Positions 45,144 to 53,981 of a DNA stretch of 64,000 nt are shown here, one piece after another (position 1 is the first letter of the stretch; every line of letters begins with the position of its first letter). This DNA comes from Streptomyces hokutonensis (lineage in GTDB: Bacteria > Actinomycetota > Actinomycetes > Streptomycetales > Streptomycetaceae): positions 62,001-126,000 of the forward strand of contig NZ_BARG01000054.1 in NCBI RefSeq assembly GCF_000376565.1, given 5' to 3'. Both the position numbers and the translations under genes were made by a program. Below the pieces are notes generated by a model that was not told the origin of the DNA, did not search any database, and saw nothing but the letters and a program-made list of their open reading frames with translations.

Positions 45144-46688
45144 TCAGGAGCAGACGGTGCCGGCCGCAGGCACTTTTCCGTTCAGCAGATAGCCGTTCAC
45201 CGCGCTTTGCACGCACTTGTTCTTGCTGTCGTACGCCCCGTGCCCCTGGCCCTTGTACGTCAGCTCGACCGCGACGCCTTTGCCCAGCGCGTCCACCATC
45301 TTCCGCGCGCCCTCGTACGGTGTGGCCGGGTCGCCGGTGTTGCCCACGACGAGGATCGGCGCCGAACCGGCCGCGCTCACGTCGGGATGGTCGGCGGCGC
45401 CGGGCACGGCCCAGTCGGTGCACGTGACCATGCCCCAGGCCAGGAAGTCCCCGAACAAGGGGGAGGCCGCCCGAAATTCGGGCAACTTCTGCTCCACGTA
45501 GTCGGCCGTGTAACGCGGCTTGTCGTCGGCGCAGTTGATGGCGACGTTCGCCGCAGTGATGTTGCTGTACTCGCCGTTCTCGCTGCGCCCGTTCATCGAG
45601 TCGGACAGCGCCATGAGGACCTTGCCGTCACCGCTGTAGGCCTGTTCGAGGCCCTCGATCAGGTACTCCCAGAAGTCCTTGGAGTACAGCGCCTGCGCGA
45701 TGCCGTTGGTAGCGGCGGTCTGGGTCAGCTGGCGGGGGAAGATGCCCGGGATCGGCTTGCTATCGAGGCTCTTGAGCAGCTTCGCGATGCGGTCCTTGAC
45801 GTCCTGCGCGGTGTCGCCGATCGGGCAGTCCGTGGCCTTCGACGTGCAGTCGTCGGCGAAGTTGTCGAGCGCCAGCTGGAAGCCCTTGGCCTGTCCCAGG
45901 GAGCCCTGTTCGGAGTTCTGGGTGGGGTCGACGACCGCGTCGAACACGGCGCGGCCCACGTGCTTGGGGAACAAGTGGGCGTAGACACCGCCGAGTTCGG
46001 TGCCGTAGGAGATGCCGAAGTAGTGCAGCTTGTCGTCGCCGAGGACCTGCCGCATCAGGTCCATGTCGCGGGCCGCGTCCGTGGTGCGCACCTGGGGGAG
46101 CATCTTCTTGGAGTTCTTCTCGCAGGCCGCGTTGAACTGCTTGGTGTTGGCCAGGAGCTTGGTCCGCTCGGCCGCGTTGTCCGGTGTGGCGTCCTGCTGG
46201 AAGTACTCGTCGAGCTGGGAGTCGCTCTCACACTTGACGCCGGCGCTGCGGCCGACGCCACGCGGGTCGAAGCTCACCAGGTCGTAGCGGGTGCGCAGGG
46301 TCGCGTAGTCCTCGCCGAACGCGGGCAGTGTGGTGACGCCCGAGCCGCCGGGGCCGCCGAAGTTGAAGACGAGCGACCCGATCCGCTTGTTCGCGGCACC
46401 ACTGGCCTTCGCCCGGACCAGCGCGAGCCCGATGGTGTCGCCCTTGGGCTTGCTCCAGTCGAGCGGCGCCTTCATGGTGGCGCACTGCCACTTGCCGCCG
46501 TTCGGCAGCGGCGATGGCGCGGCGCCGCCGCCCTCCGACTCGGACGGGGCCGGGCAGTCCTTCCAGCTCAGCTTCTGGGCCGTCGGATCCTCGTCCTTGG
46601 AGTCGCTGTCGCAGCCCGCCAGCGTGGCGGACAGCAGGACGACGGTGGCGGTCAGGGCAGCGGCACGCAGCCGGGAGGGGTTCGGCAT
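45144..46688 (-). CDS. Secreted alpha/beta hydrolase, TAP-type peptidase, copy 2
   Basis: This 514-residue protein is a tandem paralog of the gene at 43444, with the same segment order. Signal peptide and lipobox are LLSATLAGC. The catalytic triad segments are LVFNFGGPGGSG, GISYGTELGG, VVGNTGDPATPYEGA and KGQGHGAYD. It probably trims peptides in the cell wall. The two copies share long identical blocks (MRQVLGDXK, GTELGGVYAHLFP) but differ in the lid. ATG 46688 is used. Its 138-bp spacer to copy 1 suggests read-through transcription. Confidence 0.9.
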   Translation of the reverse strand: MPNPSRLRAAALTATVVLLSATLAGCDSDSKDEDPTAQKLSWKDCPAPSESEGGGAAPSPLPNGGKWQCATMKAPLDWSKPKGDTIGLALVRAKASGAANKRIGSLVFNFGGPGGSGVTTLPAFGEDYATLRTRYDLVSFDPRGVGRSAGVKCESDSQLDEYFQQDATPDNAAERTKLLANTKQFNAACEKNSKKMLPQVRTTDAARDMDLMRQVLGDDKLHYFGISYGTELGGVYAHLFPKHVGRAVFDAVVDPTQNSEQGSLGQAKGFQLALDNFADDCTSKATDCPIGDTAQDVKDRIAKLLKSLDSKPIPGIFPRQLTQTAATNGIAQALYSKDFWEYLIEGLEQAYSGDGKVLMALSDSMNGRSENGEYSNITAANVAINCADDKPRYTADYVEQKLPEFRAASPLFGDFLAWGMVTCTDWAVPGAADHPDVSAAGSAPILVVGNTGDPATPYEGARKMVDALGKGVAVELTYKGQGHGAYDSKNKCVQSAVNGYLLNGKVPAAGTVCS

Positions 46689-46793
46689 GACCCCATCCTG
46701 AGGTCGTACACGACCGGGCGCTCGGGGCACGGGCCGTACGAGGTACGCACGCGCGCGTGCCCCATGTTCCTCATGTTCCTCCGTGGGCGTCCT

Positions 46794-49547
46794 CTACAGG
46801 GAGCCCTTGCGGGACAGGTGGTTGAAGAACAGCCAGCCCGGCAGCACCGGGATCCACAGCGTCAGCAGCCGGTACAGCAGCACCGCCGGAGCGGCGACCT
46901 CCTTGGGCAGGCCGACGGCGATCAGACCGAGCGTCAGGCTCGCCTCGACCGCGCCCACACCGCCGGGCGTCGGGGCCGCGGAACCGAGCGCGTTGCCCGC
47001 GAGGAAGACGACGGCGACGCTGGCCAGGCTGAGCGACGTCGACTGGTCGCCGAACGCGCGGATCGACGCGTCCAGGCACATCACGAAGCAGGCCGTCAGC
47101 AGCAGCATGCCGCCGATCCCGGTGACCAGCTTCTGCGGCCGCTGCAGCACGTCGAGCATGCGCGGGATGACACCCGCGAACAGCGACCGCACACGCGTGA
47201 CGAGGAACTTCCGCAGGAACGGCACCGACGTCACCACGAGTACGAGCACCGCCACCGTCAACAGCCCGGCGATCACCGTCCTGGACGGCGACAGCGACGG
47301 CGTCTTCTCGGTGCCGGTCAGATAGCCGAACGACAGCAGCATCAGGATGTGGCAGCCCAGGCCGAACAACTGCGACGCGCCCACACTCGCCACCGCGAGC
47401 CCGGGCCGCACCCCCGCACGCTGCAGGAAGCGTGTGTTCAGCGCGACACCGCCGACGGCGGCCGGCGCCACGATCTTCACGAACGAACCGGCGACCTGCG
47501 CCGCCACCGCCCGCAGGAACGGCACCCGCTCCGGCACGAACCCCAGGAGGGCCATCGCCGCCGCGAAGTAGCTCAGTGCCGAGAACAGCACGGCCGCGGC
47601 CACCCAGCCCCACTGGGCGTTGGCGACGAGCGGTCCGAACTCGATGTGCGTGAGCTGCGTCAGCAGGAAGTACGCGCCGATCGCACCGGCGATGAAACTG
47701 ATCAGCGTCCGTGGCCGCACCCGCTCCAGACGAGCCGGCTCGACCGGCGCCTGCGGCCTGATCAACAGCACCTGGTGGCGGATCTGGGTCAGCAGATCCT
47801 CCTCGCGCGCCTCGTCCAGGGCATCGTCGATGGCCCGCTTCTCGGCCCGCTGCTCCGCCCGTACGGCCTTCTTGTCTGGCTTCTCGAGCACGGGCGCGGA
47901 GCCGCTCTCCGAGTGCGCCTCCGCGTGCGCCAGCCTGGTCTGCCGGGACGCCTCGAGGATCGCCTCGCGCTCCCGCTGGGCCCGCTCCCGGGACAGTCGC
48001 CGCAGCGTCGCGCGCGTGGAGCGCGACAGCGCGATGGGCTGGAGCATCGGCAGACAGTCGGCAACGGCGTCGGGGCCGAGGACGCCGACCGCCGACGCCA
48101 CCGCGCGCTCGGCGCCCACCCGCAGCCCGAGCGTCGTCACCAACTGGGCGACGTCCATGCGCAGCAGCAGCTCACCGGCCGCGATCTCGCCGCCCCGCAG
48201 GTCGGTCAGGATCACCGTGCCGGAACGATCCACCAGAATCGCGTCACCGGCGAGCCTGCGGTGGGCGATGCGCCGTGACTGCAACGCCTGCACCTGGTGC
48301 CAGGTCAGGCGCAGCAGGTCGTCGGTGATCTCCTCGTCCGCGAGCGAGTCGAGCGTGCGTCCGCCGGTGTGCTCGTAGACGAGCATGACGGCGTCCGGGC
48401 CGAGTTCCGAGGTCGCGATCAGCTTGGGGGCGTTGGCCCCGGCCGCGATCGCCGCGTAGGCGAGCAGGGCCTCCTGCTCCAGCGCCTGGCGCAGCGACTG
48501 GAGGCTGCTGCGGGTCGCGAAGCCCCGGAGCGTCAGATTGCGCCACGCGCGGTAGAAGAAGCCCTGGGCCTGCTGTTCGCGGTCGACCACGGTGACGTCC
48601 AGCGGTGGACCGTCCTCCAGGGTGACGAAGTAGCGTCGGCCGCGATCGCCGTTCTCGGTGTCGACGGCCTCCTCGCGGGCCGCGCCCACGGGGTGGAAGC
48701 CGACCGTCCGCAGGCCCGCCATCAGCGTCCGCCCGGTGGGACGGACGTTCGGGGAGCCCACCGCGTACAGCGTCCCGTAGGCCACGGTCCAGCCGATCAG
48801 CACCGTCAGGATGATCGAGAACGGGGTCGTGTACCCGGTGACCAGCATCGAGAAGGCGTCTAGCAGCAGCACGATCCACAGCACGGAGCGCCAGCGCGGC
48901 CTCCGGGACATGCCTACGGCCGTCATATAGGCGATGACGGGCGCCAGATAGCCGTGCACCGGGTCGGTGAGCGCGTGAATGTCGCCGGGGGAGGGCTGGG
49001 TGAGCGCCTCCTGGATGGACCCCGGGGCGGCCTTGGCGACCCACAGATCCGTGGCGAGTGTCACTCCGTGCGCGAGGACCGCCGCGAGCACGCCGTCGGC
49101 GATGCGCAGCCCGTCGCGCTTGATCAGCCGCTCGATCGCGAAGGCGACCGGCACCAACAGGATGGCGATGCTCGACGCCAGTCCCGCGAGCTTGATCAGC
49201 AGGTCGGGCGCCTGGCCGGTGCCCTTGTTGATGTCCTGTTCGAGCCCCGAGGTCGTGCCGTGCGCGAACGCGGCGATCGCGAGCAGTACGACGATCGCGA
49301 GAACGCCCACCAGGAGGCGCATGAGATCGGAAGGGCGGTGCACGCGCGCGGGGAGGAGTGGTTCGTCGCCCTCGACCTCTTCCGCGTGCGTGTCGTCGCA
49401 GTCGTCGAGGCCGGGCGTGGGGTCGGACGCGGGCGCTTCGACGGGGCCCTCCGAGGGGTCCTGCTCGTGCGTTTCGGCGGTGTCCGGGCGCGACGCAGCG
49501 TCAGAGGTGCCCTCCGCGTCTTCGGGGTGCACACCCTGCTGCTTCAT
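46794..49547 (-). CDS. Multi-domain membrane protein: MprF/AglD-like flippase fused to kinase-like domain
   Basis: This protein has about 917 residues. The N-terminal membrane block (about 75-270) is followed by a kinase-like region in which AHRRLAGDAILVDRSGTVILTDLRGG replaces HRDxxxxN and DFG, so it looks like a pseudokinase. A charged coiled-coil segment comes next, then an eight-span UPF0104/LPG-synthase-like C-terminus containing ALGSAAPTPGGVGAVEASLTLGL. UPF0104 proteins flip lipid-linked substrates. ATG 49547 follows CAAGAAGAGACG; GTG 49571 is an alternative. No sugar or aminoacyl domain is present, so MprF activity is unlikely. Confidence 0.85.
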   Translation of the reverse strand: MKQQGVHPEDAEGTSDAASRPDTAETHEQDPSEGPVEAPASDPTPGLDDCDDTHAEEVEGDEPLLPARVHRPSDLMRLLVGVLAIVVLLAIAAFAHGTTSGLEQDINKGTGQAPDLLIKLAGLASSIAILLVPVAFAIERLIKRDGLRIADGVLAAVLAHGVTLATDLWVAKAAPGSIQEALTQPSPGDIHALTDPVHGYLAPVIAYMTAVGMSRRPRWRSVLWIVLLLDAFSMLVTGYTTPFSIILTVLIGWTVAYGTLYAVGSPNVRPTGRTLMAGLRTVGFHPVGAAREEAVDTENGDRGRRYFVTLEDGPPLDVTVVDREQQAQGFFYRAWRNLTLRGFATRSSLQSLRQALEQEALLAYAAIAAGANAPKLIATSELGPDAVMLVYEHTGGRTLDSLADEEITDDLLRLTWHQVQALQSRRIAHRRLAGDAILVDRSGTVILTDLRGGEIAAGELLLRMDVAQLVTTLGLRVGAERAVASAVGVLGPDAVADCLPMLQPIALSRSTRATLRRLSRERAQREREAILEASRQTRLAHAEAHSESGSAPVLEKPDKKAVRAEQRAEKRAIDDALDEAREEDLLTQIRHQVLLIRPQAPVEPARLERVRPRTLISFIAGAIGAYFLLTQLTHIEFGPLVANAQWGWVAAAVLFSALSYFAAAMALLGFVPERVPFLRAVAAQVAGSFVKIVAPAAVGGVALNTRFLQRAGVRPGLAVASVGASQLFGLGCHILMLLSFGYLTGTEKTPSLSPSRTVIAGLLTVAVLVLVVTSVPFLRKFLVTRVRSLFAGVIPRMLDVLQRPQKLVTGIGGMLLLTACFVMCLDASIRAFGDQSTSLSLASVAVVFLAGNALGSAAPTPGGVGAVEASLTLGLIAVGLPKEVAAPAVLLYRLLTLWIPVLPGWLFFNHLSRKGSL

Positions 49548-49733
49548 CGTCTCTTCTTGATCTCGTATCACCTGTCACCGCCCGCACGATGGTGGCATGC
49601 CCCACCGACACACGGGGGCATCAGGGTGCAAATGCGGGGGCGCACAGTCTGCCCCAAGCGCCGCTCCGGGGCGAGGGATACGCAGAGTCGCCAGCGCGTC
49701 GCGTTGTCGGTGGCGTGCGGCAGGATGGGGCGG

Positions 49734-50120
49734 ATGAGCGAGCAGAGCCTTCCGGACGACACCGGCCCGGAGCACGCGGACGCGCTGCCCGAGTACGCGG
49801 AGCGGGTCCTCGACGTGGCCGAACGGATTCCGCCCGGGCGCGTCATGACGTACGGCGACGTCGCCGAATGGCTGGAGGAGGGCGGGCCGCGCCAGGTCGG
49901 CCGGGTGATGGCCCTCTACGGAGGAGCCGTCGAGTGGTGGCGCGTCGTCCGCGCGGACGGCGTGCTGCTCCCAGGCCACGAACTGGAGGCCCTCGCCCGC
50001 TACCGCGAGGAGGGCACCCCCCTGAAGGAGGCCAGCAGGGCCGCCGAGGGCCACCTGCCGCGCCTCGACATGAAACGGGCGCGATGGGACGGCGGCGAGC
50101 GCGCGGACGGTCACACCTGA
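49734..50120 (+). CDS. Alkyltransferase-like (ATL) DNA-lesion-binding protein
   Basis: This 128-residue MGMT-fold protein has the winged-helix start IPPGRVMTYGDVAEWLEEGG and the HTH-like ARQVGRVMALYGG portion. At the alkyl-acceptor site the usual PCHR reads EWWRVVRADG, so no cysteine can take the alkyl group. ATL proteins bind O6-alkylguanine and pass it to excision repair. ATG 49734 follows AGGATGGGG; ATG 49725 is also in frame. It matches Rv3204 and lies just before adnAB. Confidence 0.88.
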   Translation: MSEQSLPDDTGPEHADALPEYAERVLDVAERIPPGRVMTYGDVAEWLEEGGPRQVGRVMALYGGAVEWWRVVRADGVLLPGHELEALARYREEGTPLKEASRAAEGHLPRLDMKRARWDGGERADGHT

Positions 50121-50377
50121 CAGCTTCCGCCATCGGACCCGCCCCGGTGCGGCCTGTGGCCCGTACGGGGGAAACGGGGCACGTCCGTGGCATGCCGTAC
50201 GTTCGAGGGGCGAGGGACACACGGGTCGTGAGAGCCGCGGGGGAAGAAGCAGAAGTCCCGCTCCCGTACGACCCGTCGGCGTAGCGTCGGCTGCACGCGT
50301 CCCCCTCACCCCGCTGCCACCGACCTCGACGCGCGGCAGCCTGCCAACCAGTACACCCACCAGGACCGGCGAACCAC

Positions 50378-53300
50378 GTGAGCTCCTCTTCCTCCACCAG
50401 GCGCCTGTCGCACCCCCAGGTGCGACAGGGGAACCGTGGCGCTTACCGACTGGTGCGTACCCCGCCGACCCGGCCGGCTCCCCCTCACCTGGACGCGCCA
50501 CAGCGCTCGGTGGTTGACCATGAGGCCGGTCCGCTGCTCGTCCTCGCAGGTCCCGGCACCGGCAAGACCACCATCCTCGTGGAGTCCGTCGCGGCCCGCG
50601 TCGCCCGGGGAGGTGACCCCGCGCGGATCCTCGTGCTGACGTTCAGCCGCAAGGCCGCCGTCGAGCTGCGCGACCGCATGGCCCTGCGCATCGGCGCCGC
50701 CCGCGCGCCCCGGGCCACCACCTTCCACTCGTTCTGCTACGCCCTGGTCCGCGCCCACCAGGACAGCGAACTGTTCGTCGAGCCCCTACGGCTGCTGTCC
50801 GGCCCCGAACAGGACGTCGCCGTACGCGAACTGCTCGCGGGCCAGCCCGGCCTGGAGCGGCTCGGCCTCGCGCACGTGCGCTGGCCGGACGAACTGCGGG
50901 CCTGCCTCACCACCCGCGGCTTCGCCGACGAGGTCCGCGCGGTCCTCGCCCGCAGCCGCGAACTCGGCCTCGGCCCTGACGCCCTCGACGCCTTCGCCCG
51001 CCGCATCGGCCGCCCCGACTGGCGGGCGGCCGCCGCCTTCCTCGCCGAGTACCTCGACGTACTCGACCTCCAAGGAGTGCTCGACTACGCGGAACTGGTC
51101 CACCGCGCGGTGCTCCTCGCCCACCGCCCCGAGGCCGCCGAACGGCTCGCCGCCCAGTACGACGCCGTGTACGTGGACGAGTACCAGGACACCGACCCGG
51201 CCCAGGTACGACTGCTGCACGCCCTCGCCGGCGGCGGCCGCACCCTCGTCGCCTTCGGCGACCCCGACCAGTCGATCTACACGTTCCGGGGCGCCGACGT
51301 GAACGGCATCCTGGACTTCCCGAGCGCCTTCCCGCGCGCGGACGGCCGCCCCGCCCCCGTAGAGGTGCTCCGGACCTCCCGCCGCTCCGGCGCCACCCTG
51401 CTGACCGCCACCCGCCTGCTGACCCAGCGCATGCCCCTGACCCGGCTCCCGGCCCAGAAGGTGCGCGCCCACCGCGAGTTGTCCCCGGTGCGCGACGGCG
51501 GACGCGTCGAGGTGTACACGTATCCGACCCCCGGCACGGAGCTGGACAACATCGCCGACATCCTCCGCAGGGCACACCTGGAGGACGGCGTCCCCTGGAA
51601 CGACATGGCCGTCCTGGTGCGCGCCGGCTCCCGGACGATCCCCACGGTCCGCCGCGCCCTCACGGCGGCGGGCGTCCCCCTGGACATCGACGGCGACGAT
51701 CTGCCGCTCCGGCACGAGCCGGCGGTGGCCCCCCTGCTGACGGCGCTGCGGGCGGTCGCCACGGCGGAGGCGTCGGTACGCCCCGAGGACGACACCGAGG
51801 CCGTAGAGGCCCAGGCGGAGGCCGACGACGCGGACGCTGAGGCGGAAGCCGACGGCGTGGACATTGCTGCGGAAGCGGAAGCCGAACGCGTGGACGTCGC
51901 TGCGGAAGCGGAAACGGAAGCCGGCGACGAGCAGACATCGACGGAAGCCGCCTCCGAAGAGCGGCCCGCTTCCGAAGAGCCGCCCGCCTCCGCCCCCTCC
52001 TGGCTCGACACCGAGACCGCCCTCACCCTGCTCGCCTCCCCCCTCGCCGCCATGGACGCCGCCGACCTGCGCCGCCTGGGCCGTGCCCTGCGCGAGGAGG
52101 AGCGGGCCGGGGGCAACCCCGTGCCGCCGCCGTCCGACGAGCTGCTCGCGCGGGCGCTCGCCGAGCCGGAGCGGCTGGTCGCGCACGACCCCACGTACGC
52201 GCGTGGCGCTCAGCGCCTGGGCGCGCTGCTGCGCAAGGCGCGCGAACGCCTGGCGGGCGGCGGTACGGCCGAGGAGGCGCTGTGGGACCTCTGGCAGGGC
52301 ACGCCGTGGCCCGGGCGCCTGGAGCGGGCCACCCTGCGCGGCGGCGCGGCCGGGCGCAACGCGGACCGGGACCTGGACGCCGTCTGCGCGCTGTTCGCGA
52401 CGGCGGCCCGCGCGGAAGAGCGCACCGGTGGCCGCGGCGCCCTCAACTTCCTGGAGGAGATCGACGCCGAGGACATCGCCGCCGACACCCTCACCCGGCG
52501 TGCCGTACGCCCCGACGCCGTACGCCTGATGACCGCGCACCGCTCCAAGGGCCTGGAGTGGCGTCTGGTCGTCGTGGCCGGTGTCCAGGAGGGCCTGTGG
52601 CCGGACCTGCGCCGCCGCGGCTCGCTCCTGGAGGCGGACCGCATCGGCCGCGACGGACTCGCCGAACCGCTCACCCCGGGAGCCTTGCTCGCCGAGGAAC
52701 GCCGCCTGTTCTACGTCGCCGCCACACGCGCGCGTGAACGCCTCGTCGTCACCGCCGTGAAGGCACCCGCCGACGACGGCGACCAGCCCTCCCGCTTCCT
52801 CACCGAACTCGGCGTCGAGCCCAAGGACGTCACAGGGCGTCCGCGCCGACCGCTGTCCGTCGCCGCGCTGGTCGCCGAGCTGCGCGCCACGACCGTCGAC
52901 CCGCGCGTGTCCGACACCCTCAGGGAGGCCGCCGCGCGGAGGCTGGCCCGGCTGGCCGCGCTCGCCGACGACGACGGCCGCCCGCTGGTCCCGTCCGCGC
53001 ACCCGTACCGCTGGTGGGGCATGTTCGAGCCGACCGAGAGCAAGGTGCCGCTGCGCGACCGCGACCAGCCCGTCGTGCTCTCCGGAAGCGCGCTCGACCA
53101 GCTCGCCAACACCTGCGCCCTGCAATGGTTCCTGGGCCGCGAGGTGAAGGCAGACGCCCCCGCGACCGCCGCCCAGGGCTTCGGGAACGTGGTGCACGTC
53201 TTGGCCGACGAGGTCGCCTCCGGACGCACCCCCGCCGACCTGGCCGTCCTCATGGAGCGGCTCGACACCGTGTGGAACGCGCTCGCCTTCGACGCGCCCT

Positions 53301-53881
53301 GGAAGTCTGCGCAGGAGAAGGACAACGCGCGCGTGGCGCTCGAGCGCTTCCTGAAGTGGCACGTCGACTCCAACAGTCTCCGCGCCGGCCGCACCCCGGT
53401 CGCCAGCGAGCACGACTTCGACGTCACCCTCGAAGCGGGCGACTACGAGGTGCGCATCCGCGGCTCCATGGACCGCGTCGAGACGGACCACGAAGGGCGC
53501 GCCTACGTCGTCGACTTCAAGACCGGCAAGCAGACGCCGACCGCCCGCGAGGTGGAACGCCACCCCCAGCTCGCCGTCTACCAACTCGCCGTCCAGGAAG
53601 GCGCCGTGGACGACGCCTTCGACGGAGTGCGCCCCGAACCGGGCGGCGCCGAACTCGTCCAGCTGCGCCAGGGCGCCGCTGTACGGGACGGCGGCGAGAC
53701 CCTGCCCAAGGTGCAGGCCCAGGAGCCTCTGGAGGGGGAGTGGGCCGGTGAACTGCTGGCCACGGCGGCCGGCAAGGTCCTCGACGAACGGTTCACGCCG
53801 AAGACCGGCCAGCACTGTACGCACTGCGCGTTCCGGGCCTCGTGCAGCGCGCGGCCCGAGGGGCGGCACGTGGTCGAGTAG
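50378..53881 (+). CDS. adnA: AdnA subunit of AdnAB helicase-nuclease
   Basis: This protein has 1167 residues. The UvrD-type motor has LAGPGTGKTTI (57-66), TFHSFCY, VDEYQDTDPAQV, GDPDQSIYTFRGAD and LMTAHRSKGLEW. The C-terminal RecB-like nuclease has VVDFKTGKQTP and a Fe-S set (LANTCALQWF, then HCTHCAFRASC). Residues about 468-542 are an Ala/Glu/Asp repeat insertion unlike the rest. The heterodimer resects DNA ends for recombination. GTG start with AGGACC. The mycobacterial homolog is about 1045 residues, so the insertion explains most of the excess. Confidence 0.95.
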   Translation: MSSSSSTRRLSHPQVRQGNRGAYRLVRTPPTRPAPPHLDAPQRSVVDHEAGPLLVLAGPGTGKTTILVESVAARVARGGDPARILVLTFSRKAAVELRDRMALRIGAARAPRATTFHSFCYALVRAHQDSELFVEPLRLLSGPEQDVAVRELLAGQPGLERLGLAHVRWPDELRACLTTRGFADEVRAVLARSRELGLGPDALDAFARRIGRPDWRAAAAFLAEYLDVLDLQGVLDYAELVHRAVLLAHRPEAAERLAAQYDAVYVDEYQDTDPAQVRLLHALAGGGRTLVAFGDPDQSIYTFRGADVNGILDFPSAFPRADGRPAPVEVLRTSRRSGATLLTATRLLTQRMPLTRLPAQKVRAHRELSPVRDGGRVEVYTYPTPGTELDNIADILRRAHLEDGVPWNDMAVLVRAGSRTIPTVRRALTAAGVPLDIDGDDLPLRHEPAVAPLLTALRAVATAEASVRPEDDTEAVEAQAEADDADAEAEADGVDIAAEAEAERVDVAAEAETEAGDEQTSTEAASEERPASEEPPASAPSWLDTETALTLLASPLAAMDAADLRRLGRALREEERAGGNPVPPPSDELLARALAEPERLVAHDPTYARGAQRLGALLRKARERLAGGGTAEEALWDLWQGTPWPGRLERATLRGGAAGRNADRDLDAVCALFATAARAEERTGGRGALNFLEEIDAEDIAADTLTRRAVRPDAVRLMTAHRSKGLEWRLVVVAGVQEGLWPDLRRRGSLLEADRIGRDGLAEPLTPGALLAEERRLFYVAATRARERLVVTAVKAPADDGDQPSRFLTELGVEPKDVTGRPRRPLSVAALVAELRATTVDPRVSDTLREAAARRLARLAALADDDGRPLVPSAHPYRWWGMFEPTESKVPLRDRDQPVVLSGSALDQLANTCALQWFLGREVKADAPATAAQGFGNVVHVLADEVASGRTPADLAVLMERLDTVWNALAFDAPWKSAQEKDNARVALERFLKWHVDSNSLRAGRTPVASEHDFDVTLEAGDYEVRIRGSMDRVETDHEGRAYVVDFKTGKQTPTAREVERHPQLAVYQLAVQEGAVDDAFDGVRPEPGGAELVQLRQGAAVRDGGETLPKVQAQEPLEGEWAGELLATAAGKVLDERFTPKTGQHCTHCAFRASCSARPEGRHVVE

Positions 53882-53981
53882 CGCGCGTGACACATCGCAC
53901 CACATGTGCTGACCTGCGCTTCTTCTTCCCCCGAGGGCGATTGGTCCTCGACTGTCAGTGGCCGCCGCTAGCCTCTCCGAC

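Noticed and set aside
45096..48278. 1060-codon plus-strand frame opposite the TAP peptidase and flippase-like genes
   Set aside because: It is shadow frame. The opposite strand has clear catalytic motifs and signal peptides.
50121..50377. Possible 30-codon ORF around 50190-50284 before adnA
   Set aside because: It has weak start context and no conserved feature. It is treated as intergenic.
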